Origin: SZUA-36 sp963801195 | Lineage (GTDB): Bacteria > Pseudomonadota > Gammaproteobacteria > Xanthomonadales > SZUA-36 | Direction: 5' to 3' | DNA: 64,000 nucleotides | Assembly: GCA_963801195.1 (NCBI GenBank) | Contig: CAWDDX010000007.1 | Coordinates: 1 to 64,000 of the forward strand | Part shown: positions 57,121 through 64,000 of the stretch, one piece after another | How the letters are laid out: each line of letters starts with the position of its first letter | Position numbering within the stretch: the stretch's first letter is position 1 | Translations under genes and position numbers: made by a program | Notes under the pieces: generated by a model | Database searches by the model: none | What the model was told of the DNA's origin: nothing | What the model saw: the letters and a program-made list of their open reading frames with translations, nothing else

Positions 57121-58299
57121 ATGCCACTGCTGGATAAGTTTTCTGTCGCGAGAGATTTGAAATCCGGCCTGGAAAAAGCCGGTAAGGATCCAACCAGCGT
57201 CGTCTTTGAGCGGCTGAACTCGGCCACCGAAGGTGTCGTCGGGGACCGCGTGACCATACTGGCGGGCACCAATAATTACCTGGGTCTGACCTTCAACCCG
57301 GCCTGTATAGCGGCCGGTGTTGCCGCCATGCAGGCACAGGGCACCGGCACGACCGGCTCGCGTATGGCCAACGGCAGTTATGCGGCGCACGGTGCGCTGG
57401 AAGCGGAATTGGCTGATTTCTTCGACGTTCCCAACGCCATGGTGTTTTCAACAGGCTACGCAGCCAACCTCGGTGTTTTGAGCGCCGTACTCGGTAAGGG
57501 TGATGCGGTATTGCTCGATTCCGACGCCCACGCCAGTCTTTACGACGGTTGCCGTATGAGCGAAGCGGATATTTACCGCTTCAAACACAACGATGTGCAA
57601 AGCCTTGAGCGCCGCATCGCCCGCCTGGGCGACCGGGCCGGGAATTGCCTGATCGTCGTGGAAGGCATGTACAGCGTACTGGGTGATAGCGCACCGTTGA
57701 AAGAAATCGTCGCAATCAAGGAGCGCTACGGTGCAAGCCTGCTGGTCGACGAGGCGCATTCCCTGGGCGTTTTTGGCAAAAACGGTCGCGGTGTGGCCGA
57801 AGCGCAGGGCGTCCTTGAGAAAGTGGATTTTATAGTTGGCACATTTAGCAAGAGCCTGGGTGCGATGGGCGGTTTTTGCGCCAGCCCGCACGATGTCCTG
57901 GGGCTGTTCCGCTACGTATCCCGGCCATTCATGTTTACCGCCTCGCCCAGTCCGGCCGTGATGGCCACAACCCGGGAGGCGTTGAGGCAACTGCGTACGA
58001 ATCCGTCTTTGAAGGAAACCCTGTGGTCCAACGCCAGGCGGCTTTACGCCGGATTACAGGCGCTGGGTTTTGAACTCGGGCCGGAAGTCAGCCCGGTGAT
58101 CGCGGTCCGCTGCGCGGACAGGGCCACGGCGCTCGCCCAGTGGAACCAGCTGTTGCAGGCCGGCGTTTACGTCAACATGATGCTGCCCCCGGCGACACCC
58201 GGTGGTGCGAGTTTCTTGCGCTGCAGTGTCAGCGCGGCGCACACGCCCGCACAGATCGCTACGATCATCGCGAAGTTTGCGGAATTGAAACGGGGCTAA
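57121..58299 (+). CDS. spt: Serine palmitoyltransferase-type alpha-oxoamine synthase
   Basis: A 392-residue PLP enzyme of the KBL/BioF/Spt family, condensing an acyl thioester with an amino acid to give 3-ketosphinganine. Motifs: TNNYLGLT, GTGTTGSRMANGS, DSDAHAS, VDEAHSLGVFG, and the PLP lysine at TFSKSLG (Lys244). The GTGTTGSRMANGS and TFSKS pattern is closer to bacterial Spt than to BioF, and no biotin genes are near. The ATG at 57121 directly follows the ACP stop; the open frame extends back to 57082 inside the ACP gene but is rejected. It is the last gene of the operon and ends in a hairpin shared with the converging gene. Confidence 0.85.
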   Translation: MPLLDKFSVARDLKSGLEKAGKDPTSVVFERLNSATEGVVGDRVTILAGTNNYLGLTFNPACIAAGVAAMQAQGTGTTGSRMANGSYAAHGALEAELADFFDVPNAMVFSTGYAANLGVLSAVLGKGDAVLLDSDAHASLYDGCRMSEADIYRFKHNDVQSLERRIARLGDRAGNCLIVVEGMYSVLGDSAPLKEIVAIKERYGASLLVDEAHSLGVFGKNGRGVAEAQGVLEKVDFIVGTFSKSLGAMGGFCASPHDVLGLFRYVSRPFMFTASPSPAVMATTREALRQLRTNPSLKETLWSNARRLYAGLQALGFELGPEVSPVIAVRCADRATALAQWNQLLQAGVYVNMMLPPATPGGASFLRCSVSAAHTPAQIATIIAKFAELKRG

Positions 58300-58326
58300 C
58301 CCGCATGTTGCAATATACGGGTTAGC
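58295..58326. terminator. Hairpin shared by the converging spt and nucleotidyltransferase genes
   Basis: A 9-bp stem GCTAACCCG / CGGGTTAGC with a 14-nt loop overlaps both stop codons. It has no long T-run, so terminator strength is uncertain in either direction. Confidence 0.5.
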
Positions 58327-59287
58327 GAAACGCACCCTGCCGGTAAAGCTTCCAGAGAAGGGGCCAGGCAAATATCAACGGATGGGCGAGCTGCCGTGGC
58401 GTCGGCTGGATGTACAGACCGGAATGCCGTTCAATTTTCCACAACAGGTACTGCAGCGGTTCATTGAATGTGAAAGCGGCCTTGACCAGGCGCAGCATCG
58501 ACAGCATCTTGCCCTGCATCCGACGCAGCCACCAGCTGAGAGGGGACAGCTTCCTGGACAGTGCACCGCTGTGGTTGTGATACCCGTCCCCGCCCTCCGC
58601 GTGTGACAGGGATTTATTCGTCTGCGCGAATGCAGTGGTGAGAGCGTCGTAATAGGCCGGATCAAACGCGTATATTGACTCACCGCGGTCACTGCTCTCG
58701 GTGCGCAGTTCACACCGGTACGTCAGCGCCAGGCCGCGGGTCCATAAATCGGCGCTGGAGAAATGGTCCCCCATGGTGGGCAGCACGCGCTGCACAAACG
58801 TCGTTGAGGCCTCGTGCAAAGCGTCCGTCAACACGCTCCGGGTGGTCTCGTCCCTGGCGTACAAAATTTCGCAGGGTTGCGCAAACCGGGCCCAGAAATA
58901 GGAATGGAAATCCTCCCGCATGCCCTTGTGAAAACGGCTCAGTGTCATGAGTGCGTATTTCGCCCTCATGCCGGGTTGTCCGGTTTCCAGGCCGTCTTTA
59001 CCCCTGTCTTTACCCCCGTCTTTACCCTGGTGAATGTGATAGACGTTGGGTGGCAGAAGCTGGCACATCCATCCCTGCCAGGTGGAATCAAGTGTGTGGT
59101 AGCCGTCTACGAGCACGTAAAAATCCAGCATGGTGTCCCTTTTCCCACGCAACCAGGATCCATACACCAGGATGGCCATTAAGGCATCGCCGTGTTTTTG
59201 TATTATCTCTTCAATTAAAGACTGCAAGCCGGGGTCTTCCGCGGGTTCCGGGAGATTGGCGCTACTGTCACTGCTGTTCAGGATCAT
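58322..59287 (-). CDS. Nucleotidyltransferase-like protein, resembling Tam41 CDP-diacylglycerol synthases
   Basis: A 321-residue soluble protein. Near the N-terminus VYGSWLRGKRD and MLDFYVLVD give the Gly-Ser plus spaced-acid pattern of pol-beta-type nucleotidyltransferases, and the following LLPPNVYHIH and RAKYALMTLSRFHKG resemble the mitochondrial Tam41 phosphatidate cytidylyltransferase family. The middle has a short tandem Gly-Lys-Asp repeat (about residues 89-101). No membrane segments are evident. It converges on the spt gene with 22 bp between stops, so it may serve the sphingolipid pathway, for example by activating a lipid phosphate; this is inference. Ordinary housekeeping CDP-DAG synthesis is the alternative. 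Confidence 0.6.
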   Translation of the reverse strand: MILNSSDSSANLPEPAEDPGLQSLIEEIIQKHGDALMAILVYGSWLRGKRDTMLDFYVLVDGYHTLDSTWQGWMCQLLPPNVYHIHQGKDGGKDRGKDGLETGQPGMRAKYALMTLSRFHKGMREDFHSYFWARFAQPCEILYARDETTRSVLTDALHEASTTFVQRVLPTMGDHFSSADLWTRGLALTYRCELRTESSDRGESIYAFDPAYYDALTTAFAQTNKSLSHAEGGDGYHNHSGALSRKLSPLSWWLRRMQGKMLSMLRLVKAAFTFNEPLQYLLWKIERHSGLYIQPTPRQLAHPLIFAWPLLWKLYRQGAFR

Positions 59288-59454
59288 TTCCCGGACGATT
59301 CAATGCTGTCGCGCATCGAAGTGAATTTTTGAAACAAGCGCGTAAATGGTCATGTTATATTGCAAGCCGGATCGATGGTGAGAAAGCCGCCCGGCGGCTC
59401 GTGGGTTTGTATGCAAGACTGGATTATAGACAGTGCCGCACAATCAGCAAAGAC

Positions 59455-60369
59455 ATGGATGTGTGCGTGCGTCTGATTCACCTGACCGATCCTCATTTGA
59501 GCACCCTGGATGGTGTCAAGTTTACAGCACTGAAGGGCAAACGCTTGTCCGGTTACCTGTCATGGCGTCAAAACCGGCGTCATCATTACCTGCCCGCGGT
59601 GCTCGACCGCCTGGTTGAGTCGGTCAGAGCGGAAAATGCCGACCAGATATTGTTAACCGGTGACCTGGTGCAAATCGGATTGGCTTCAGAAATATCACAG
59701 GCAGCGGAATGGTTGAGTGGCCTTGGCAGCCCCGGTCAGATCATGCTGGTGCCGGGTAATCATGATATTTACGCCGCCGGCAGCGCCGATGCGGTTTTCC
59801 GGACGTGGTCGGAATACCTGTTTCAGGCCGCATCAAAACCCGGACCTGCAGGTGCGGCGGATCAATATCCCGTGGTTCGCAAGCTTGGGAATATCAGTTT
59901 GATCGGGCTCACGACGGCCTGCGTTACGCCGCCCTTCATGGCCAGCGGCAAGCTCGGGGATGCACAGTTACGGAGACTGGAAGAATTGTTACAGCGGGCC
60001 GCTGTTGAGGGTCAAATGGTGGTCTTGCTGATACACCATCCGCCACTTCCGGCAATGACGAACCGGCGCAAGGGGCTTGCCGATGCTGCGGCGCTCCAGG
60101 CGGTCTTGCAACGCCAACCGCCGGCGATGATCTTTTACGGACACTTGCACCACAACCACGAACAACAATGGGGTGAAACCCGCATGTACTGCACCGCAGC
60201 GGCGTCCAGCGCCAGCGATGCGTCGTACCGTGTGATCGACATCGGCGAGGCGGACGGTTACCGTTCTGTTCGAATGTGCTTGAAAACACTGAACCCTGAA
60301 AATGCCGGGGTGCCGGCGTTCGTCACGATTGACGAACAATCGTGGCGGTCTGAAAAAGCACCTGAATAA
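59455..60369 (+). CDS. Calcineurin-like metallophosphoesterase
   Basis: A 304-residue enzyme with the full set of binuclear-metal motifs: LTDPHLS, TGDLVQ, PGNHDIY, IHHPP and YGHLHHN. It resembles the class III phosphodiesterase / CpdA group more than lipid A LpxH. The ATG at 59455 gives a start just before the first metal strand; the longer frame back to 58951 overlaps the opposite gene and is rejected. It is divergent from the Tam41-like gene and may share a promoter region with it, which hints at phospholipid or head-group metabolism, but the substrate cannot be told. Confidence 0.85.
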   Translation: MDVCVRLIHLTDPHLSTLDGVKFTALKGKRLSGYLSWRQNRRHHYLPAVLDRLVESVRAENADQILLTGDLVQIGLASEISQAAEWLSGLGSPGQIMLVPGNHDIYAAGSADAVFRTWSEYLFQAASKPGPAGAADQYPVVRKLGNISLIGLTTACVTPPFMASGKLGDAQLRRLEELLQRAAVEGQMVVLLIHHPPLPAMTNRRKGLADAAALQAVLQRQPPAMIFYGHLHHNHEQQWGETRMYCTAAASSASDASYRVIDIGEADGYRSVRMCLKTLNPENAGVPAFVTIDEQSWRSEKAPE

Positions 60370-60375
60370 ACCGCG

Positions 60376-61449
60376 CTACAGTTTGTGATGGCGGATCGCC
60401 AAAATCGCCACCGCCATCAGGAGGACAGGCGGCGTCAGTATCAACAACGAGGGGTTCAGACCGAGGATGCCGGCGAGGTGGCCGCTGAGTTGCTGGAGCA
60501 GGTAAAACCCGATACCAATCAGTCCGCCGGTCAACGCACGTTGGCTGGCCGAGACCGTACGCACCGATCCGAGCAGCAAAGGCAAGGACATCAACGCCAT
60601 TGCCAGTACACTGGGCAACAGGCTGATTTGCTGCCATAAAACGATCTCATAACGTTGGGTATCCAGTTGATTCTGCCTGAAACTCGAAATGCTTTTGAGC
60701 AAATCGCTTGGCGCGAGTGCCTCCAGCGGCAGAATCAATGCCGCCGCCTGATCGACCGAAAGCAAGGCATCCCACTGCATATTGTCACGTCTTGTTTCAA
60801 TTACCTGGCCATCCTTGAACCGGCTCTCGAGCACCTTGATCAACAACCATTTCTGCTGCTCGATATACAGCGCACTCGAGGCCTGTATGAGCTGTGTCAG
60901 GCGCCCGTGTTCATCGGTGGTGTAAATCTCGATATCGGCAAGGGTACGCTCGGACTTCACGTTGTTGACACGGATAAAGTTCCTTTCGTTGCGGGTCCAT
61001 ATCGCCTTGGAATTACCCGCCCTGATAGCCTCGCTTGTCGAAGCCTGTGCCCGCAGGGTGGCGGCCTCATGCTCAAACCCGGGTATCACGAAGTACTGCA
61101 ATAGGATTATGAAAAGGCATAAAAAAAGTGCCAGTACGGCCACGGTCTGTGCAATGCGTTGTTTTGATATTCCCACGGTGCGAATAGCGATGAGTTCACG
61201 GTAGTTCGCCATCGCACCCAGGCCGATCAGACCGCCGAGGAGCGTGCTGACCGGTAACAGATCGACGATCCGCCTGGGTGTGGTCAGGAACACCACCATC
61301 AGGGCATCGGCTACCGTAAAACTGCCCTGGCCGACATCTTCGAGTTCCTGCGCAAGTGACATGAAGCTGAAAAGGGCCACCAGCAACAGCAGCGCCGGAA
61401 TGATACCGATCACGAACTGCGTCATGATATAGCGGTCAATCCTGAGCAC
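60376..61449 (-). CDS. lptG: LptG, lipopolysaccharide export permease
   Basis: A 357-residue inner-membrane subunit of the LptB2FG transporter that extracts LPS from the inner membrane. It has six helices in two groups of three around a large periplasmic beta-jellyroll domain. The first helix region LRIDRYIMTQF, the coupling helix segment ELIAIRTVGIS and the final helices are typical. It follows lptF with a 14-bp overlap. Confidence 0.95.
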   Translation of the reverse strand: MLRIDRYIMTQFVIGIIPALLLLVALFSFMSLAQELEDVGQGSFTVADALMVVFLTTPRRIVDLLPVSTLLGGLIGLGAMANYRELIAIRTVGISKQRIAQTVAVLALFLCLFIILLQYFVIPGFEHEAATLRAQASTSEAIRAGNSKAIWTRNERNFIRVNNVKSERTLADIEIYTTDEHGRLTQLIQASSALYIEQQKWLLIKVLESRFKDGQVIETRRDNMQWDALLSVDQAAALILPLEALAPSDLLKSISSFRQNQLDTQRYEIVLWQQISLLPSVLAMALMSLPLLLGSVRTVSASQRALTGGLIGIGFYLLQQLSGHLAGILGLNPSLLILTPPVLLMAVAILAIRHHKL

Positions 61450-62521
61450 GTCGATCCTTTCTGATCTTCAAAAATGCGGGTGCATACAAGCCGGCGACCA
61501 ACAACGAGAGCAGGCCCGGTACCCACCATATGTATGGGATGCTGCCCTGTTCCACCCAGCTTCTGCTTACGTCCAGCAGGTTAAAGTAGACCGCGTAAAT
61601 TCCGAGCGCCAGCAACATCTTGGCGTAGCGTCCCTGCCTTGGGCGGCTGCGGCTCAAGGGGATGGCTGCCAATGCCAGCAACAGGGCCGAAACCGGTGTG
61701 GACATGCGCCATTGAAACTCCGCGCTCGCCACCGGGTCGTTTGACTTCCTCAGGCTGTTGGTTGAAGTTGACTTGACCTTGTAGCCTGGCGGTTTCGGGC
61801 TTTCAACCGGCAAAAACAGTGTGAAGCTGCCAAATTGGCCCGACAGGTCGGTGCCGTCCTGCACCTTTTTCATGATCCGTGCGTCGGTCAATTTAAGGCG
61901 ATGGAACATGGGCTCGAAAAAATAGTCAAATTCGCCTTTCGATGCAGTGATGACCTGCAGGTCATCAGCCTTGCGTGTGCGGATAAAGACGCCCTCCAGG
62001 TCACGGCCATTCTCGGCGATATGGTCGATGAAAACCGTGCGTTCATCACTGCCGAAATCGTAGAACCGGGCTTCGCGTATCCGTCCTGTTTCAGCCGAAG
62101 CCTCGGCTATCGCCTTGATCTCGAATGCCCGTGCATACGCCCAGGGGCGTGCCCAGGCGGACAGCAGTGCAACCACGACAGCCAACGCGAGCGCAAGTCG
62201 CATCAGCGGTCGCAACACACTGGCCTCGCTGATACCGCTGGCGCGCATGGCGTAGATTTCAGAATCGGTGTAAAGACGTCCCAGCCCCGTCATTACGCCC
62301 AGGAACAGGCTGAGTGGCAGCAGGACATCCAGTGAAATGATGGCTTTGAAAAACGTCAGCCAGGCAACTTCGGCGGGTTGTAACAAACCGGCATCGGCAT
62401 CAACCAGGAAACGGCTCAGGCTGAAAGTGACGAAAATGATCACGAGCGCAGTGAAAATAGCCCAGAAGGGTTGGGTTATCTCCCGGACCAGGTAGTGGTC
62501 GATAATCTTTTTTCCAGCCAT
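61436..62521 (-). CDS. lptF: LptF, lipopolysaccharide export permease
   Basis: A 361-residue partner of LptG with the same 3+3 helix plan; KKIIDHYLVREITQPF begins the first helix, and EIYAMRASGIS is the coupling helix. The translated jellyroll lies about residues 130-265. It is encoded first in the lptFG operon and is divergent, by 99 bp, from an LptA-domain gene. Confidence 0.95.
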   Translation of the reverse strand: MAGKKIIDHYLVREITQPFWAIFTALVIIFVTFSLSRFLVDADAGLLQPAEVAWLTFFKAIISLDVLLPLSLFLGVMTGLGRLYTDSEIYAMRASGISEASVLRPLMRLALALAVVVALLSAWARPWAYARAFEIKAIAEASAETGRIREARFYDFGSDERTVFIDHIAENGRDLEGVFIRTRKADDLQVITASKGEFDYFFEPMFHRLKLTDARIMKKVQDGTDLSGQFGSFTLFLPVESPKPPGYKVKSTSTNSLRKSNDPVASAEFQWRMSTPVSALLLALAAIPLSRSRPRQGRYAKMLLALGIYAVYFNLLDVSRSWVEQGSIPYIWWVPGLLSLLVAGLYAPAFLKIRKDRRAQD

Positions 62522-62620
62522 TCGAGTTTTTATTCTCGTTCCTAAAGGTGAATTTTCGACATCGTTACCGCCAGTACTTGCTATGATCGTGTTGCAAGAA
62601 TCTCAATTTCAGCCATAAAT

Positions 62621-63106
62621 ATGAAAATAGTAGTGATACTCGGTCTATCGGCCCTAATGTGTCTGCCTTGCATGGCAGCACCACTGGGTGCCGGCGCGTT
62701 TGACATGATCAGTATAAGCGCAGATGAGGCCAGCGAGGATGAGGAACCGGGAATTCTTCATTTTCACGGACATTTCCTGCTGCGCAGCAAGGACTGGAAC
62801 CTGACCGCTGACGTGGCGACGGTTTATGGCAAACCCGACAAGCCGGACAGGGTCATCCTGGAAGGCTCACCCGCCCGGTTTCTTGTCAGCCGGGCGGACA
62901 GTGCCGAGCTGGGCCAGATCGAAGCGGCTGCGCCGGTCGTGGAATATTCCCGTGCTGATAATCTGCTGTTGTTATCCAGCGGGGCCACCCTGATGCTTGG
63001 GGACGAGGTTATCCGCAGCAGGCATATCGAATACAACATCAGTACCAACCGCTACAAGGCCGGCGGTACTGATGGTGTACTGATAGAGGTTCCGCCCGTC
63101 GACTGA
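62621..63106 (+). CDS. LptA/OstA-domain periplasmic protein
   Basis: A 161-residue protein with a Sec signal (MKIVVILGLSALMCLPCMAA) and one OstA/LptA-type beta-jellyroll, seen as short alternating strands (ADVATVYGKPDKPDRVILEG, SRHIEYNISTNRYKA). LptA bridges the periplasm for LPS transport; the true lptA normally sits with lptB/lptC, so this may be a second LptA-like protein or a modulator. Its divergent position next to lptF supports an LPS-export role. Confidence 0.75.
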   Translation: MKIVVILGLSALMCLPCMAAPLGAGAFDMISISADEASEDEEPGILHFHGHFLLRSKDWNLTADVATVYGKPDKPDRVILEGSPARFLVSRADSAELGQIEAAAPVVEYSRADNLLLLSSGATLMLGDEVIRSRHIEYNISTNRYKAGGTDGVLIEVPPVD

Positions 63107-64000
63107 TTACCACGTATAGGACATTACGATGCCGTAAGTCCGCAGGTCGCCCCAGTTGGTCAGAATGGTCGCGATATCGGGCCGTTCTTCGGGGTTGTAG
63201 ATCAGCGCATTGTTCATGTTCATCTCTTCCTCGATGTTCTCAAGATAGAATTGCAACTTGACCTTGTTGCCCGGCAGATCCCAGAACAGGCGGAAATCGG
63301 TCTTCGTATACGAATCCTGGCGGGTTCCGGCGAGGTTTATGTCGTTGGCATAGTACTGGCCGACATAGGTGGTCTGAAGAAACGGCGTTAGCGTGCTGCC
63401 GTTGCCCATATCGAAGATATAACTCGCCTGTAGTCCAAACGACCAGTCGGGTGACATGGCTGGCTGCCAGCCGTTCAAATTGAGCGTATCACCCATCGTG
63501 TGGCCCTCGATATCACCCAGTCCGGCAATGGCCGGAACCACGTAATCCTTGAATTGCGCGTCCAGCCACGCGATGTTGGCCGAGATGTTCCAGCGCGTGC
63601 CGGGCAGCCATTGAATCTCGGCTTCAAAGCCCTTGGATTCCATCTTTCCCGCGGTGCTGATGTAATCCATCAACCCCGCCGTTCCCGGATAAGGCAAAAT
63701 CCGGAATGACTGTGCCTGCATGTCCTTGAAGTCATTCAAAAAGGTCGACAGATTCACGACCAGGCTGCCGTCCATGAGCATGCTCTTGAGACCAAGCTCA
63801 TAAGCCGTCACGCTTTCAGAGTCGTAATTGAGCGGCACATTCGTGGGATCACCCGGGTGCTCGTTGATGCCGCCGGGCCGGTAGCCGGTCGAAACACTGA
63901 AATAGGAATTGATATTGTCATTGAATTTGTATTGCAGCGCCGCGTTCCAGAGCACCCCGTTCCAGCTGTCCGTGCTGCCGTCCCTGAGGGTTTTGCCATC
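63107..64000 (-). CDS. TonB-dependent receptor, C-terminal part (5' end outside window)
   Basis: About 297 residues of an outer-membrane beta-barrel, open to the right window edge; the plug domain and signal are not visible. The strands show the alternating aromatic pattern with YFSVSTGYRPGGINE, ESVTAYELGLKS, KTDFRLFWDLPG and the final YGIVMSYTW, ending in the aromatic residue recognised by BAM. The type (GYRPGGIN, ELGLKS) is common among non-enteric proteobacterial receptors. The ligand is unknown. Confidence 0.9.
   Translation of the reverse strand, partial: DGKTLRDGSTDSWNGVLWNAALQYKFNDNINSYFSVSTGYRPGGINEHPGDPTNVPLNYDSESVTAYELGLKSMLMDGSLVVNLSTFLNDFKDMQAQSFRILPYPGTAGLMDYISTAGKMESKGFEAEIQWLPGTRWNISANIAWLDAQFKDYVVPAIAGLGDIEGHTMGDTLNLNGWQPAMSPDWSFGLQASYIFDMGNGSTLTPFLQTTYVGQYYANDINLAGTRQDSYTKTDFRLFWDLPGNKVKLQFYLENIEEEMNMNNALIYNPEERPDIATILTNWGDLRTYGIVMSYTW

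Noticed and set aside
58951..59454. Long N-terminal extension of the metallophosphoesterase
   Set aside because: It overlaps the opposite-strand nucleotidyltransferase, is rich in Arg/Pro/Cys as antisense translations are, and precedes a perfect family start at 59455.

Overview
The window is a gammaproteobacterial chromosome segment. Evidence for this is the pilS-pilR-pilA-pilB order, divergent bamD / rluD-pgeF, sucCD, glutamine-dependent nadE, mrcB followed by an LpoP-like TPR lipoprotein, yoaA-tsaB, relA, hrpA and lptF-lptG. I cannot name the genus. Much of the window is ordinary housekeeping DNA, broken up by three repeat clusters and several accessory modules.

Layout. 1-7.7 kb: type IV pilus block on the minus strand (pilS, pilR, a PglL/PilO-type glycan ligase, two tandem pilins, pilB), with a good sigma-54 promoter upstream of the first pilin and an unusual number of frameshifts. 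7.8-8.9 kb: repeat cluster 1. 8.9-15.3 kb: sucC-sucD, nadE, bamD, rluD-pgeF. 15.4-23.6 kb: AT-richer glycosylation island with two paralogous TPR GT-C proteins, a frameshifted STT3-like protein, a polyprenol-phosphate-type GT2, a methyltransferase and a decayed methyltransferase. 23.9-33.6 kb: a giant secreted SpvB/TcdB/Rhs protein whose C-terminal module looks like a serine alpha/beta-hydrolase toxin, a probable lipoprotein immunity protein, and higBA. 33.6-34.0 kb: repeat cluster 2. 34.0-41.3 kb: ltaE, hrpA, relA. 41.3-42.9 kb: repeat cluster 3, with minisatellites. 42.9-53.6 kb: a large multi-domain glycosyltransferase, mrcB-lpoP, yoaA-tsaB and a LysE-type exporter. 54.0-60.4 kb: an acyl-AMP ligase / SDR reductase / ACP / serine palmitoyltransferase operon matching the core of bacterial ceramide synthesis, then a Tam41-like nucleotidyltransferase and a metallophosphoesterase. 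60.4-63.1 kb: lptG, lptF and an LptA-domain protein. 63.1-64.0 kb: the C-terminal end of a TonB-dependent receptor.

How the parts fit. PilS/PilR plus the sigma-54 promoter make a self-contained pilin regulatory circuit, and the adjacent ligase may glycosylate the pilin. The sphingolipid operon charges an acyl-ACP, condenses it with an amino acid and reduces the product; the neighbouring lipid-type nucleotidyltransferase may act on head groups. LptF, LptG and the LptA-like protein, with BamD and a TonB receptor, are envelope-assembly functions. The Rhs/hydrolase protein and its lipoprotein neighbour look like a toxin-immunity pair.

The most unusual items are the Sec-type Rhs-hydrolase/lipoprotein pair, the gammaproteobacterial ceramide-type operon with its Tam41-like neighbour, and about ten copies of a roughly 107-bp element bounded by palindromic inverted repeats. 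Several genes (pilB, both pilins, pglL, the STT3-like gene, the rhs gene) carry frameshifts. I cannot tell from sequence alone whether these are assembly errors or real decay.
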